A DNA stretch of 64,000 nucleotides from Arthrospira sp. PCC 9108 (GTDB lineage Bacteria; Cyanobacteriota; Cyanobacteriia; Cyanobacteriales; Microcoleaceae): contig CP066886.1 of the NCBI GenBank assembly GCA_016745315.1, positions 6,262,501 through 6,326,500 on the forward strand. Reading direction: 5' to 3'. The notes under the pieces are model-generated. The model ran no database searches. It saw only the letters and a list, made by a program, of their open reading frames with translations, and was not told the DNA's origin. Of this stretch, positions 36,621 to 45,005 are shown one piece after another; position 1 is the first letter of the stretch, and the number at the start of each line of letters is the position of its first letter. A program made the translations under genes and the position numbers.

Positions 36621-37493
36621 TTACCGTTGGCGCAAAATGCCAAAAACACAAGTATACCCATGCAAAAATGTAGCATTTCCCACGGGTCCGATTTCACCAT
36701 TACAGAAAAATCCCGTTAGGGGTATTTTAAAATACTCCCGAAATAGATTCGAGTCAAAATCTGGCTGGCCATAAAGATTTTCTCCCCGTCCCAAACAGGA
36801 AAACATCAGCGCCCCTTCCTTAGCTACTTCTGTAGTAGCTTCTGTCAGCTTCTGGTGGCGAGTTAGTAACCCTTTCAAGTCTTCCGCAGAAGTGCGACTA
36901 TCGCGCAAATGAAACTGAATGCGTTGTCCCGGTCTAACGCGATCGCCTATAGCCATAGCCCCCACTCTGGGGTCAACTCCCATCAAATTACGAATTAAAA
37001 AATCCCCCGATTCTAAATTGGCTTTAAACTCATCGCGCGCCACACCCACAAACAACGAATTTTGAGCCAGTTGTCGGTCTTCTTCCCCCAGTTCCGCGAT
37101 CAATTCCTGTAGTGCTTCTAAAGGCGCGACTTCGTCGCCACAGTTAATATTCAGACCATCAGTTTCCGAACATTTCTGCACCGTTAAGATAATATTTCTT
37201 TCCCCTTCACTCACCCGATAAGGCTCCCCAATGGGACGACATCCCTGAGCCACAATAGTTTCTAAGACAATATTTCCCGTTAAGGCCACTCCCACAGCTT
37301 CAGCAGAGTACATCTCGCCCTTACAAAATACAGCCGTCGCCCGACCCATCATCCCAGAACTAGCTAATCCTCCCACCTTCGGCGATTCTGGATAGGCATA
37401 ATCTAACCCTTGTAGGAGATCATTAATCTTCCCATAAAACGGGTCAATCAACACAATAAATTGAGGGTCATTTTGGGGATGAACCCCAATCAA
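36621..37493 (-). CDS. FIST-domain protein, C-terminal part (after a frameshift)
   Basis: A 290-residue frame carrying the end of FIST_N (KVGGLASSGM) and the FIST_C domain (GVARDEF...GDFLIRNLMG, then FSCLGRG and the Cys-containing GFFCNGEIGPVG). FIST proteins are small-molecule sensors often coupled to signalling. This frame continues the protein at 37496-37882: one extra C in the run at 37510-37514 (G5 on the plus strand) would join them as NPPEDWVELIGVHPQ. The complete protein would be about 420 residues, normal for the family. Either the gene is broken here or one base is missing from the sequence. Confidence 0.85.
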   Translation of the reverse strand: MIGVHPQNDPQFIVLIDPFYGKINDLLQGLDYAYPESPKVGGLASSGMMGRATAVFCKGEMYSAEAVGVALTGNIVLETIVAQGCRPIGEPYRVSEGERNIILTVQKCSETDGLNINCGDEVAPLEALQELIAELGEEDRQLAQNSLFVGVARDEFKANLESGDFLIRNLMGVDPRVGAMAIGDRVRPGQRIQFHLRDSRTSAEDLKGLLTRHQKLTEATTEVAKEGALMFSCLGRGENLYGQPDFDSNLFREYFKIPLTGFFCNGEIGPVGNATFLHGYTCVFGILRQR

Positions 37494-37495
37494 TT

Positions 37496-37882
37496 CTACC
37501 CAGTCCTCTGGGGGTTATCTAAATCAGGTAGATCATTGGTAGTTAGATGAAAAGGACAAATATCAACCCCCGGAAGATGGGCTAAACATAAGCCTAATGC
37601 GGGTTTACCCTCGATTTCTTTTACCTGTGTTTCCGTCTGCATACCAACTATACCGCCACCTGTACAGCCAATTAGCACCCGCACCGAAAGCTGTTCCGCT
37701 AATAATGGCATGAGTCTGGGATAATCACTGCTAAACGCCGAAGATATAAACACCAAACCTAGATCCGGCGACGATTTCAGCGATTCTTGACATTTTTTAA
37801 CTACCTCCGTCACTGCTGCTTCCAAGGATGGACGAGTGGAAATCGCGCTGACCCACTCCATGGGTCCTGTTGTATTTATCAT
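37496..37882 (-). CDS. FIST-domain protein, N-terminal part (before a frameshift)
   Basis: A 128-residue frame with the first part of FIST_N: LGLVFISSAFSSDYPRLM and VLIGCTGGGIVG, the expected start of the family. It ends with NPQRTG and a stop at 37496-37498 only because the frame shifts at a run of five C (37510-37514 on the opposite strand). See the C-terminal half. If translated as it stands, the product would be an incomplete sensor domain. Confidence 0.85.
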   Translation of the reverse strand: MINTTGPMEWVSAISTRPSLEAAVTEVVKKCQESLKSSPDLGLVFISSAFSSDYPRLMPLLAEQLSVRVLIGCTGGGIVGMQTETQVKEIEGKPALGLCLAHLPGVDICPFHLTTNDLPDLDNPQRTG

Positions 37883-38095
37883 TATCCTAAAGTTGCTATC
37901 ACTTGATTTATGGTGGGTTACGAGAAATATTAAAAGATTACTTCCGATTTTGGGTTGACGCTTTCGAGTGATCTATTACAAACTATGGGCAGCCTAAATT
38001 TATCTGATGCAGGGAACTATCTCAATCATTGCCTGCTATCATAGTTGATTGGGTCAGGCTTTTGGTAAAATTTGTAAGATTGGACAAGAGGTTAT

Positions 38096-38320
38096 ATGAA
38101 CAACGACATTAACGAAATCATCGAAAAAGAACGGGAAGAAGCCCGTAACGTCTGCGATACTCAAGGGGGAACCTCCCCAGAGTGCGCGGCGGCTTGGGAT
38201 GCTGTAGAAGAAGTTCAGGCGGCGGCGGCTCACAAAAAGCAAAAACCCCAGAAAAGCTCTTTTGAGGTTTATTGTGACAATAACCCAGAAGCCGCAGAGT
38301 GCCGGCTTTACGACGATTAA
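38096..38320 (+). CDS. Calvin-cycle regulator CP12
   Basis: A 74-residue, largely disordered protein that binds GAPDH and phosphoribulokinase and shuts both off in the dark. All four cysteines are present in two pairs (Cys20/Cys30 and Cys60/Cys69), with the core motif AWDAVEEV between them and the C-terminal ECRLYDD segment that enters the GAPDH active site. Redox control through thioredoxin is expected from the cysteine pattern. The gene is monocistronic, with a good terminator 60 bp downstream. Confidence 0.96.
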   Translation: MNNDINEIIEKEREEARNVCDTQGGTSPECAAAWDAVEEVQAAAAHKKQKPQKSSFEVYCDNNPEAAECRLYDD

Positions 38321-38381
38321 CTGCCCCTGGTTTACCTAACTCCCCTAGCCTTGGCTAAATCGCCATGCTAGGGGGCATACC

Positions 38382-38406
38382 TGACCCATAATGGGTCATA
38401 TTTTTT
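38382..38406 (+). terminator. Intrinsic terminator of cp12
   Basis: TGACCCA (38382-38388) pairs with TGGGTCA (38392-38398), a 7-bp stem with a 3-base loop, followed by a run of T (38399-38406, TATTTTTT). Another hairpin, CCCCTAGC (38342-38349) with GCTAGGGG (38367-38374), sits just before it. Confidence 0.75.
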
Positions 38407-38479
38407 CGGTTTTGGGAAAACTGACCGAAATGGTCTTGGGTCGCTCCTGCACGGTCTCAGCACTCTCTATCAAAATATA

Positions 38480-39106
38480 ATGTTAAACCCCATCATATCC
38501 ATAGCTGCTACTCCGTCAAGTCTGGAGACTTGGGTTTGGATGGATTACAGACTCGCGGTTATATTTACGGTTATCCTTCCCCTAATTTTACTTATTTGGG
38601 CTCTGGTGGAAAAGCTGGAGGTTATCACTCACCTGTTGATTATCTATTGGCGGGTCGCTAGTCTGTTGATGATTACCCTTTATCTGATGATCGCTGCTAT
38701 CCCCATAGGTTTTATTTGTGCGATCGCTTCTCGTATCCTCATCCCAGTTAGTTTATGGTTTTGGGTCGATCTCAACGAAGAAATCGAGGATATGCAGCCT
38801 TCCCCCTTAAAATTGACCCTCACCAGTTGGCGATGGGCGATTACTGTTTATAATGCGATCGGGGCCCTCATTTTTCTGCCTTCCCTTCGCTGCGCTTTTT
38901 TCAGCGCTGAGAATTTATTGGCTGACCCCGGCTGTAGAATTTGGCTTGACCCCCCTTGGATGTATAAACAGATTTTTCATCCTGGTTGGAATCCCCCATT
39001 TTTGGGCTTTTTGGCAATTGTCGGCCTCTTAATTTATGTCGGATGTTTTGCCTATTTTGTTGTCATTCGTCTCGGAAGACAGGGACGTTCGGCTACCGGA
39101 AATTAG
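38480..39106 (+). CDS. DUF3177 family membrane protein
   Basis: A 208-residue protein with five to six hydrophobic segments and the conserved cyanobacterial text LETWVWMDYRLAV near the start and LDPPWMYKQIFHPGWNPP towards the end. The family is restricted to cyanobacteria and its function is unknown. Start ATG 38480 is the first Met. The next small gene begins 4 bp after its stop, which suggests an operon. Confidence 0.82.
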   Translation: MLNPIISIAATPSSLETWVWMDYRLAVIFTVILPLILLIWALVEKLEVITHLLIIYWRVASLLMITLYLMIAAIPIGFICAIASRILIPVSLWFWVDLNEEIEDMQPSPLKLTLTSWRWAITVYNAIGALIFLPSLRCAFFSAENLLADPGCRIWLDPPWMYKQIFHPGWNPPFLGFLAIVGLLIYVGCFAYFVVIRLGRQGRSATGN

Positions 39107-39110
39107 TCTC

Positions 39111-39383
39111 ATGCAAGATACCTTAGAAAATTACACCAAAAATCATCCTGGGGAAGTTTTGCTCGTGCGGGTCTCAGTTGACGGAGAATTAGATGAAATT
39201 GCCATTTTTAAGGGTTTTTCTAGTTCTCTCATGCGACCTACTGCTTTTGACCCTGATATTCCCGTTTTACCTGACCATGCCCAAATTTTGGAGATAGATC
39301 GCCTCCTGAGTCCCTATGACCCCGCCAATCCTAAATATATTCAACGAGGATTGACTTGGGATACAATGCAAAGCCTACTCTAG
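39111..39383 (+). CDS. Conserved small protein, unknown
   Basis: A 90-residue soluble protein from ATG 39111. The frame is open upstream to 39036, but that part overlaps the DUF3177 gene. Text such as PGEVLLVRVSVDGELDEIAIFKGFSSSL and LPDHAQILEIDRLLSPYDP resembles a small conserved protein of cyanobacteria and plastids. No function is known to me. It starts 4 bp after the DUF3177 stop, so it is probably translated from the same mRNA. Confidence 0.7.
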   Translation: MQDTLENYTKNHPGEVLLVRVSVDGELDEIAIFKGFSSSLMRPTAFDPDIPVLPDHAQILEIDRLLSPYDPANPKYIQRGLTWDTMQSLL

Positions 39384-39461
39384 CCACTTTTTCCCACTTC
39401 CATGATCACCCCGCACCATCACCTTGTTATAATTGGATGATCGAGCAGGCAATCAGGGGCT

Positions 39462-40901
39462 ATGCAAAATCAACCTTCCATTAAACAAGCTAGGCTGGGT
39501 GATCCAGAGGCGATCGCATCCGTCATTCAACACCTACTCCCCCTTGAGGATACCACCGTTTACACCCAGCTCAAAAATGATTATCTCGAAATCACCCTAG
39601 AGTCTCCAACACTTCCTCATCAAGATTATTCCGTTGATTTAGTTAAACAAATTATTAGTAAAATTCAGCCTCAAAATATTACCAACATTGTAGTTCAAGG
39701 TCGAGAATTAGCGCAATTTCACCCCGCCTGGACTCAATGTATTGACATCACTCAAACCCCCCCTCATAAACCACCTAAGCCAGCAGCATATCCCTTTAAA
39801 TGGCCCCGATGGTTCCCTTATCCTAGTTCCTGGTTAAGGACAACTGGCTTATTTTTATGGGCTTTTCTGGTCTTGACTATTTTCGCGCGCTTTGGGGGTT
39901 TTTGGAGTTCTTTTATCTATGACATATCAAATAATCATCACCTAGCATTATTTATTTTAGCCAGTAGCTTAATTTCAGCAATTGCCGTTTTTTCATATAG
40001 CCATCATTTCATAAAATCCGCTTTGAAAAAACCTCGCAAATTCTCCAAATATCCAGGTTCACAAAGTATTTGGGAAGGCATACTAGCTGTAATTATCTTA
40101 TGTATAGCTACATTAGTCTTTTTGATAGTTGTTGTGCCTTTTTATCCTGACCAATGTTACAGTTACAGCTCTTATTGTCATCTCAGATATTGGGAATCAG
40201 CCCAATTAGTAGTTAGTTCAGGTATGTTGATTTCCTTTATTTCAACCCTGTATTTATATCAGGCAGAATTCTTAATTAGAAAGCACATTTCTCGCCAACA
40301 AATATTAAAATTTGCCTCCATTGCCGCCGTTTCATGTACCCTTATTATTAGCTTGAACATAAGTTATAGGAACTTAGAATACATCAAATTTATAGTCAAC
40401 AATATTGTCACAAATTCCCAAAGCCTAATCGCTACCACAACCCAACAAACAACAGAACCCCTAATTAATTCCGAACCCCCACCAGCAGCACAGATAGAAT
40501 CATCCCCAGAACCCCCACCAGCAGCACAGATAGAATCATCCCCAGAACCCCCACCAGCAGCACAGATAGAATCATCCCCAGAACCCCCACCAGCAGCACA
40601 GATAGAATCATCCCCAGAACCCCCACCAGAAGCAGAGATAGAGCCACCCACAGAACCCCTAGTTAATTCAGATCCCTTTGCTGAAGCCGTCCGCAAAGCC
40701 ACAGAAGCAGCTAATTTGACCCAAACTGCTCAATCACAACAAGACTGGGAAACCATCAGCAAAAATTGGCAACTCGCCAGCCAACTCATGCAGCAAGTCC
40801 CCTTTAATGACCCTAATTATCTAACTGCTCAAGATCGGGCTGTTCTCTATTACAATAACTACAATTATAGCCAGACCATGGCAACTAAAGCCACCAGATG
40901 A
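39462..40901 (+). CDS. Membrane protein with Pro-rich tandem repeats
   Basis: A 479-residue protein. An N-terminal soluble domain (about 1-100, starting PSIKQARLGDPEAIASVIQHL) is followed by four to five membrane helices (about 125-310). Next comes a Pro/Glu linker made of perfect 12-residue repeats (EPPPAAQIESSP), then a helical C-terminal domain with AEAVRKATEAANLTQTAQSQQDWETI and DPNYLTAQDRAVLYYNNY. The N-terminal and C-terminal domains recur in other cyanobacterial unknowns. The function is unknown; the linker suggests a periplasmic or cytosolic spacer between anchor and tail domain. Confidence 0.75.
   Translation: MQNQPSIKQARLGDPEAIASVIQHLLPLEDTTVYTQLKNDYLEITLESPTLPHQDYSVDLVKQIISKIQPQNITNIVVQGRELAQFHPAWTQCIDITQTPPHKPPKPAAYPFKWPRWFPYPSSWLRTTGLFLWAFLVLTIFARFGGFWSSFIYDISNNHHLALFILASSLISAIAVFSYSHHFIKSALKKPRKFSKYPGSQSIWEGILAVIILCIATLVFLIVVVPFYPDQCYSYSSYCHLRYWESAQLVVSSGMLISFISTLYLYQAEFLIRKHISRQQILKFASIAAVSCTLIISLNISYRNLEYIKFIVNNIVTNSQSLIATTTQQTTEPLINSEPPPAAQIESSPEPPPAAQIESSPEPPPAAQIESSPEPPPAAQIESSPEPPPEAEIEPPTEPLVNSDPFAEAVRKATEAANLTQTAQSQQDWETISKNWQLASQLMQQVPFNDPNYLTAQDRAVLYYNNYNYSQTMATKATR
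40473..40652 (+). repeat. 36-bp tandem repeats in the Pro-rich linker
   Basis: Units beginning GAACCCCCACCAGCAGC occur at 40473, 40509, 40545 and 40581 with no difference, and a fifth diverged copy begins at 40617. The 36-bp period equals 12 codons, so copy changes keep the frame. It is likely variable between strains. Confidence 0.9.
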
Positions 40902-40944
40902 TTGATAAGAAAAGGCGATATCATGTAGGGGCGCGCCTCCGCTG

Positions 40945-41060
40945 TCAATTATATTTGCCAACCAGAAGATTAATAAACCCGCCCTCACCCACCATTATCA
41001 ATTATATTTGCCAACCAGAAGATTAATAAACCCGCCCTCACCCACCATTATCAATTATAT
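40945..41060. repeat. 53-bp direct repeat in the spacer
   Basis: The sequence beginning TCAATTATATTTGCC occurs at 40945 and 40998, exactly 53 bp apart, and its first bases return at 41051. It lies between the convergent ends of two operons. Confidence 0.8.
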
Positions 41061-41072
41061 TTCCATACAGTA

Positions 41073-41102
41073 GGCGGGTTGATTGATGTTAGTTAACCCG
41101 CC
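41073..41102 (-). terminator. Terminator-like hairpin after the coiled-coil operon
   Basis: GGCGGGTT (41073-41080) pairs with AACCCGCC (41095-41102). It lies 10 bp beyond the stop of the minus-strand coiled-coil gene and probably ends that operon. Confidence 0.5.
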
Positions 41103-41111
41103 CCTATGGGA

Positions 41112-42203
41112 CTATTTACCCTTTTGTTGATTTTTCGCCTGTTCTAAGGCGATTTCTTTCATGGCTTGGAATGAATTAGAATTAGAGGAACCTTCGATCG
41201 CCTTAACCGCTAAATCTTGAACTTGCTTGAGGGCTGAGTCTAGTTGTTTAGAGATGCTTTGAATGCGATTTTCTTGATTGCTAATCGTTTCGCTGAGGGA
41301 TTTAACTCGCAGTTCGTAGAACTGTTTTTGACCTTCCACTTCTTTACCCCATAAATCAGCCTTAATTTTGGCTTGATAATTGCCGATATTCCGCCCCATT
41401 TCCTTGCCTTTTTTAATGGCATCTTCCAGGTTTTTCTCAAATTCTGCCACCTTGGTTTTAACTTCTAAATGTTCTTGTTCCCGTTGAGCGATCGCTGTTT
41501 CTGTTTCTAACCATTCTTGCTGCTTTTCCTGTTGAAATTCCTCAAGCTGTTTGTAAAGTTCAGCCTGATTTTGTTGATATTGTTCTTGGTCTAAGTCTCG
41601 CTCAAGTTGCAGGTTATATTGATAAGTATCCTGGTCGCGCTCCCGGTTTTTAGTCTCCGTCTGATTGCGTTCTTTAACTAACTGTTGATGTTCTTCTTTT
41701 TCCTTCTTCCAGGTGGCTTGTTGTCGTTCCCATTCCAGTTCTAAAGTCTCGCGGCGATCGCTTAATTCCTGCTCAAATTCTTTAAAACTCTGATGATACT
41801 GCTGAATCAAAACATCTAAAGTATCATCACTTATTGACTCAATATTATGCAATTCTAGCAAATGCTGTTCCGCCTCTGCTACCCCATTTTGTAATTCTTG
41901 TAGTCGGGTAGCTTCTGACGTTAACTGGTCTGATAATTCACTAATTACCCCCCCAAAACTTGACTGAAGTATAGTTAAATTATCTAGGGTAGATTGCAAT
42001 TTTGACTTATTGGACTTAGGCGGTTGTGCCGGTGGTGTAACCGTCTTAACTGCTGTAGCTGCTGGGGGTGGCGGTGGTGGCGACGGTGGCGCGGCGGCGG
42101 GGGATTTACTAGCCTCTGCTTTCAGGGATTCCTGTTCTTTTTGCAGTTCATGATAGGCTGCTAAAATTTCCGCTTTGGTGTTGCGATCGCTGATTTTTGC
42201 CAT
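41112..42203 (-). CDS. Coiled-coil protein, paralogue A
   Basis: A 363-residue protein. It has a short N-terminal helix (MAKISDRNTKAEILAAYHELQKE), a Pro/Ala-rich linker with a run of Pro (about 35-60), then a long coiled coil (about 70-345) rich in Gln/Glu. The segment FGGVISELSDQLTSEATRLQELQNGVAEAEQHLLEL closely matches paralogue B (FSGVITELSEKLETESAKLDAIKRGI), and both end with QAKxLAVKA-type helices. There is no signal peptide. It is the last gene of a five-gene minus-strand group and begins 42 bp after paralogue B. It is probably a structural partner of B in a shared assembly. Confidence 0.8.
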   Translation of the reverse strand: MAKISDRNTKAEILAAYHELQKEQESLKAEASKSPAAAPPSPPPPPPAATAVKTVTPPAQPPKSNKSKLQSTLDNLTILQSSFGGVISELSDQLTSEATRLQELQNGVAEAEQHLLELHNIESISDDTLDVLIQQYHQSFKEFEQELSDRRETLELEWERQQATWKKEKEEHQQLVKERNQTETKNRERDQDTYQYNLQLERDLDQEQYQQNQAELYKQLEEFQQEKQQEWLETETAIAQREQEHLEVKTKVAEFEKNLEDAIKKGKEMGRNIGNYQAKIKADLWGKEVEGQKQFYELRVKSLSETISNQENRIQSISKQLDSALKQVQDLAVKAIEGSSNSNSFQAMKEIALEQAKNQQKGK

Positions 42204-42245
42204 GATAATTATTCTCCGATTTTTCCTAGTTAAATTTTCCCGAAA

Positions 42246-43232
42246 TTATTGATTGTTACGATTACTAGAAAACGCCCTCATTGCCAAATCTTGAGCCTGT
42301 TTCATGGTTTCCTGCAATTGTGCCGACAAATTCGTGATTTGTTCATTTTGTCGCTCAATAGTTGCTTCTAATGATGCCACTTGCAATTGATATCCCTGTT
42401 GATTAGATTCCCATTCCTTAGCCAACAGATCCGCCTTAACTTTTGCCTCGCGAGTAGCTTCTTGAATCGCCTCTTCTTTCGCTTTATTTAAAGCCTGTTT
42501 TAACTCTTCCTCAAAGGTAGCCACCCGTTGGCGATCGCTCTCAAATTTAGCCTGTTCCGCATTCAAAACTTTTTCCCTTTCCCGCCAATTTTTCTCATGT
42601 TCTTTAGTAGTTTCCTCAATTTCACGTTCTAAGCGACGCTTCGCCTCCTCATATTGATCAGTTTCAATTTGTCGCTGGCGCTGTAAATTATAATTATAAT
42701 CCTCCACTTCCTGCTGACGATGTTTAGCCATATTTTCTTGATATTCAGCCGCAGCAGCTTCCCAGTCCTCTTCATCTTTTTCCCATAACTTCCGTTCCCT
42801 AGCCATCTCTTTTTCCAGGCTTTCTTGACGTTGGCTCGCTTGTGTCTCTAGCAAGTTCATCTTTTCTTGATGTTCTTGGGTTAAAAGATGCAAAACATCA
42901 GCCACCACCCGGATTTTCTGGAGTTCCTCCAGTTGCTGAGATTGAATACTAATGCCGCGTTTAATAGCATCTAATTTAGCAGATTCGGTTTCTAGTTTTT
43001 CCGAAAGTTCCGTGATTACACCACTAAAATCTAGCTGTAAATCTGCTAATCCTTTCACCAAGCTATCAACCGTATAAGTCGCCGCTTGTTCCAGAACCTG
43101 TTTCCGTTTTTCCCGTTCGGCTTGTTCTTCTTTGGTCGCTACCTTGGAAACTATATTTTGGCGATCGCTAATAATTTTAGAGAACGCCGCCATAATTTGA
43201 GACTGGGTTTCTAAAGATGCTAATTTGCTCAT
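42246..43232 (-). CDS. Coiled-coil protein, paralogue B
   Basis: A 328-residue protein beginning MSKLASLETQSQIMAAF. It has a short N-terminal helix, then nearly uninterrupted coiled coil with a conserved FSGVITELSEKL motif shared with paralogue A, a Trp-rich stretch (KLWEKDEEDWEAAAAEYQ), and a basic C-terminus ending SSNRNNQ. It has no Pro-rich linker, unlike A. The shared motif, order and adjacency indicate a gene duplication. There is no signal peptide or transmembrane segment. Function unknown; two such proteins in one operon could form a heteromeric filament or scaffold. Confidence 0.8.
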   Translation of the reverse strand: MSKLASLETQSQIMAAFSKIISDRQNIVSKVATKEEQAEREKRKQVLEQAATYTVDSLVKGLADLQLDFSGVITELSEKLETESAKLDAIKRGISIQSQQLEELQKIRVVADVLHLLTQEHQEKMNLLETQASQRQESLEKEMARERKLWEKDEEDWEAAAAEYQENMAKHRQQEVEDYNYNLQRQRQIETDQYEEAKRRLEREIEETTKEHEKNWREREKVLNAEQAKFESDRQRVATFEEELKQALNKAKEEAIQEATREAKVKADLLAKEWESNQQGYQLQVASLEATIERQNEQITNLSAQLQETMKQAQDLAMRAFSSNRNNQ

Positions 43233-43424
43233 GATTTGACCTCGCTCATTTTAGAGTCATAAAATCACCCAAAAATTGCCAACTTAACCCTCGTGGTTAT
43301 CGACAAATCTCCGGATTTTAGCGATACTTGGATCTGAGTTTTTCGGCTGCTCACTTATAGCGGGTTGCTCAGGGTTTAAAGTTGCTAAAATGGCGCGACA
43401 ATTCGGGCAGCGATTACCTTCCCA

Positions 43425-43661
43425 TCAATAGCAACCATCAATTAATCCCATTAGCAAAGACTTCAAACGTTGATTTTCTTCGAGAACAGCCTGATAGTTT
43501 GTCTGAATGGATTTTACCACAAAACTAATATGTTGCAAATCATCAGATAGACTAGAGATATCTTCTAGGGTATGATTTCGGAGGCGATCGCTTAAACTCA
43601 AGTTTTGCAGCAGTTGACGTTCCCACAAATCCTTTCGCGTTAACCGGACTACATTTTTCAT
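43425..43661 (-). CDS. Small helical protein, unknown
   Basis: A 78-residue protein with two helical regions, LSLSDRLRNHTLEDISSLSDDLQHISFVV and LEENQRLKSLLMGLI, typical of a short coiled-coil partner. It lies in the same direction between the 227-residue gene (77 bp upstream) and the two coiled-coil genes (192 bp downstream). A hairpin CTCCCCT/AGGGGAG sits just upstream at 43693-43711. Function unknown; a dimerisation or adaptor role is suggested by its place in the operon. Confidence 0.6.
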   Translation of the reverse strand: MKNVVRLTRKDLWERQLLQNLSLSDRLRNHTLEDISSLSDDLQHISFVVKSIQTNYQAVLEENQRLKSLLMGLIDGCY

Positions 43662-43738
43662 CAGATATCCTCTAAATTTTCACTTCCTAACCCTCCCCTC
43701 GGTCAGGGGAGAGTTAAGCTATCAATCCGATTCAATCC

Positions 43739-44422
43739 CTAAGACACTGCTACCGGAATTTGTTGATCATTAGCCGGAGGTAACATCATCTCATTGTCGC
43801 GATCTGAGGGGGAATGAGCCGCCATCAAACAAGCCACTTCATGAGGTGACAAATTATCCAAACAGATCATTTGTCGGGTTCCTTCCAAGTCAATCATACG
43901 GGACAGGTTAGCCCCATCAGCTAAAACCGCCGCCGCCTGTTCTAAAATCGACCAATCACTACGTTCGACCCAAGACCACTTTAAACTATAGTAATTAATC
44001 GGCTTTACCACTCCATTTTCATCAGGTTTCTGACCAGAATGGCGGACAAATTCCGGCACAAAAATCCCCATAGCGGGTTCTACACCTTGGCTTTGTACAG
44101 AAGCCACCAAGCGGTTAAAATCACTGAGAGAGCGACTTTTAATATAGGTGACCAGTACAACACCTTGGGGAAGTTCTCCCGATTCAGCCACAAACCAAAT
44201 TTGTCCCCATAATGTGTTGTTAGTTTGCCCTAAACTGCCAAAAAATTTGCTAAATTTGATAATCGTCATCGAGCATTTAGAGCCATATTCTTCATCTCCA
44301 ATCATCCATTTTCCCGATTGGCAATTATTGCGGACAGCGATAGGCATTTCCGGCACTAAAATCGCTTCTTTGTGCTTACTTCCAAATACAGAAATTGTGG
44401 GTTTTTCGTTGGTTTTATTCAT
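43739..44422 (-). CDS. Conserved hypothetical protein of the coiled-coil operon
   Basis: A 227-residue soluble protein, with two cysteines in the first 55 residues (NNCQSGKW and GSKCSM). A central region with LPQGVVLVTYIKSRSLSDFNRLVASVQSQG and an aromatic stretch (YYSLKWSWVERSDW) looks globular, and the C-terminus is low complexity. No family is recognised. It may be of mobile-element origin because such proteins often occur in accessory loci. It follows the 98-residue gene by 39 bp and precedes the 78-residue gene by 77 bp. Confidence 0.65.
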   Translation of the reverse strand: MNKTNEKPTISVFGSKHKEAILVPEMPIAVRNNCQSGKWMIGDEEYGSKCSMTIIKFSKFFGSLGQTNNTLWGQIWFVAESGELPQGVVLVTYIKSRSLSDFNRLVASVQSQGVEPAMGIFVPEFVRHSGQKPDENGVVKPINYYSLKWSWVERSDWSILEQAAAVLADGANLSRMIDLEGTRQMICLDNLSPHEVACLMAAHSPSDRDNEMMLPPANDQQIPVAVS

Positions 44423-44461
44423 GGTTTATTTAGGTTGTGAAAATTTGGATAAAATCAGCGT

Positions 44462-44758
44462 TTAGCGAATCACAGAAACTGTCTTTTCCGGTTCAGGATA
44501 AGTAGATAATGGTTGGGGTTGTGCTTTCAAAATCTTTAGGACAGCGATCAGTTTCTCTAAGGTCTCCGTGTGAGCCGCTGTAAAGTGAATGCTAAATCCT
44601 GTACCGTCGCGCGTATAACCAGGACAGACTAGGGACGCTGAACCTAGTTCCTCATGGGTGGCAATATACAGCCAGTCGCGATCATTGAGTTGGTAATGGG
44701 TATCAGTCCAAGTCCTAAGCATGGGATCTGTCCTCCGGTTCGCCATTTGACCCAACAT
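44462..44758 (-). CDS. Hypothetical protein, first gene of the coiled-coil operon
   Basis: A 98-residue protein with a central aromatic region (DRDWLYIATHEELGSASLVCPGYTRDGTGFSIHFTAAH). One cysteine, no membrane helix. The first Met codons offer starts at 44758, 44746 and 44722; the first is listed, without strong evidence. It is the most upstream gene of the five minus-strand genes, 39 bp before the 227-residue gene. The TnpB element begins about 160 bp upstream, in opposite orientation. Confidence 0.6.
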   Translation of the reverse strand: MLGQMANRRTDPMLRTWTDTHYQLNDRDWLYIATHEELGSASLVCPGYTRDGTGFSIHFTAAHTETLEKLIAVLKILKAQPQPLSTYPEPEKTVSVIR

Positions 44759-45005
44759 CTGGGAGCCTTTTACTCTACATCTAGGGCATGATGTGGTTGA
44801 ATTGACAGTTGAGCGCTATCAGTAGAGCCTAAAGGGTTGATGCTTTGTTCAACTAAATCTATACTAACAAGTGTTGATGGTTTCGTCAAGTGGCAAGTTG
44901 AAATTTTATCAAAAATCATGGGTCTAAAACCCCGCCCTAGAAGGGCTGCTTTCACTTAGCCAAGCATTTTGTGCTATGGTGAACAGCATAGAGTCTGTTC
45001 GAGCC

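Noticed and set aside
44770..44955. 61-codon minus frame starting MKAALLGRGFRP
   Set aside because: Its first residues are the translation of the left-end hairpin of the TnpB element, a known artefact; the rest has no protein character.
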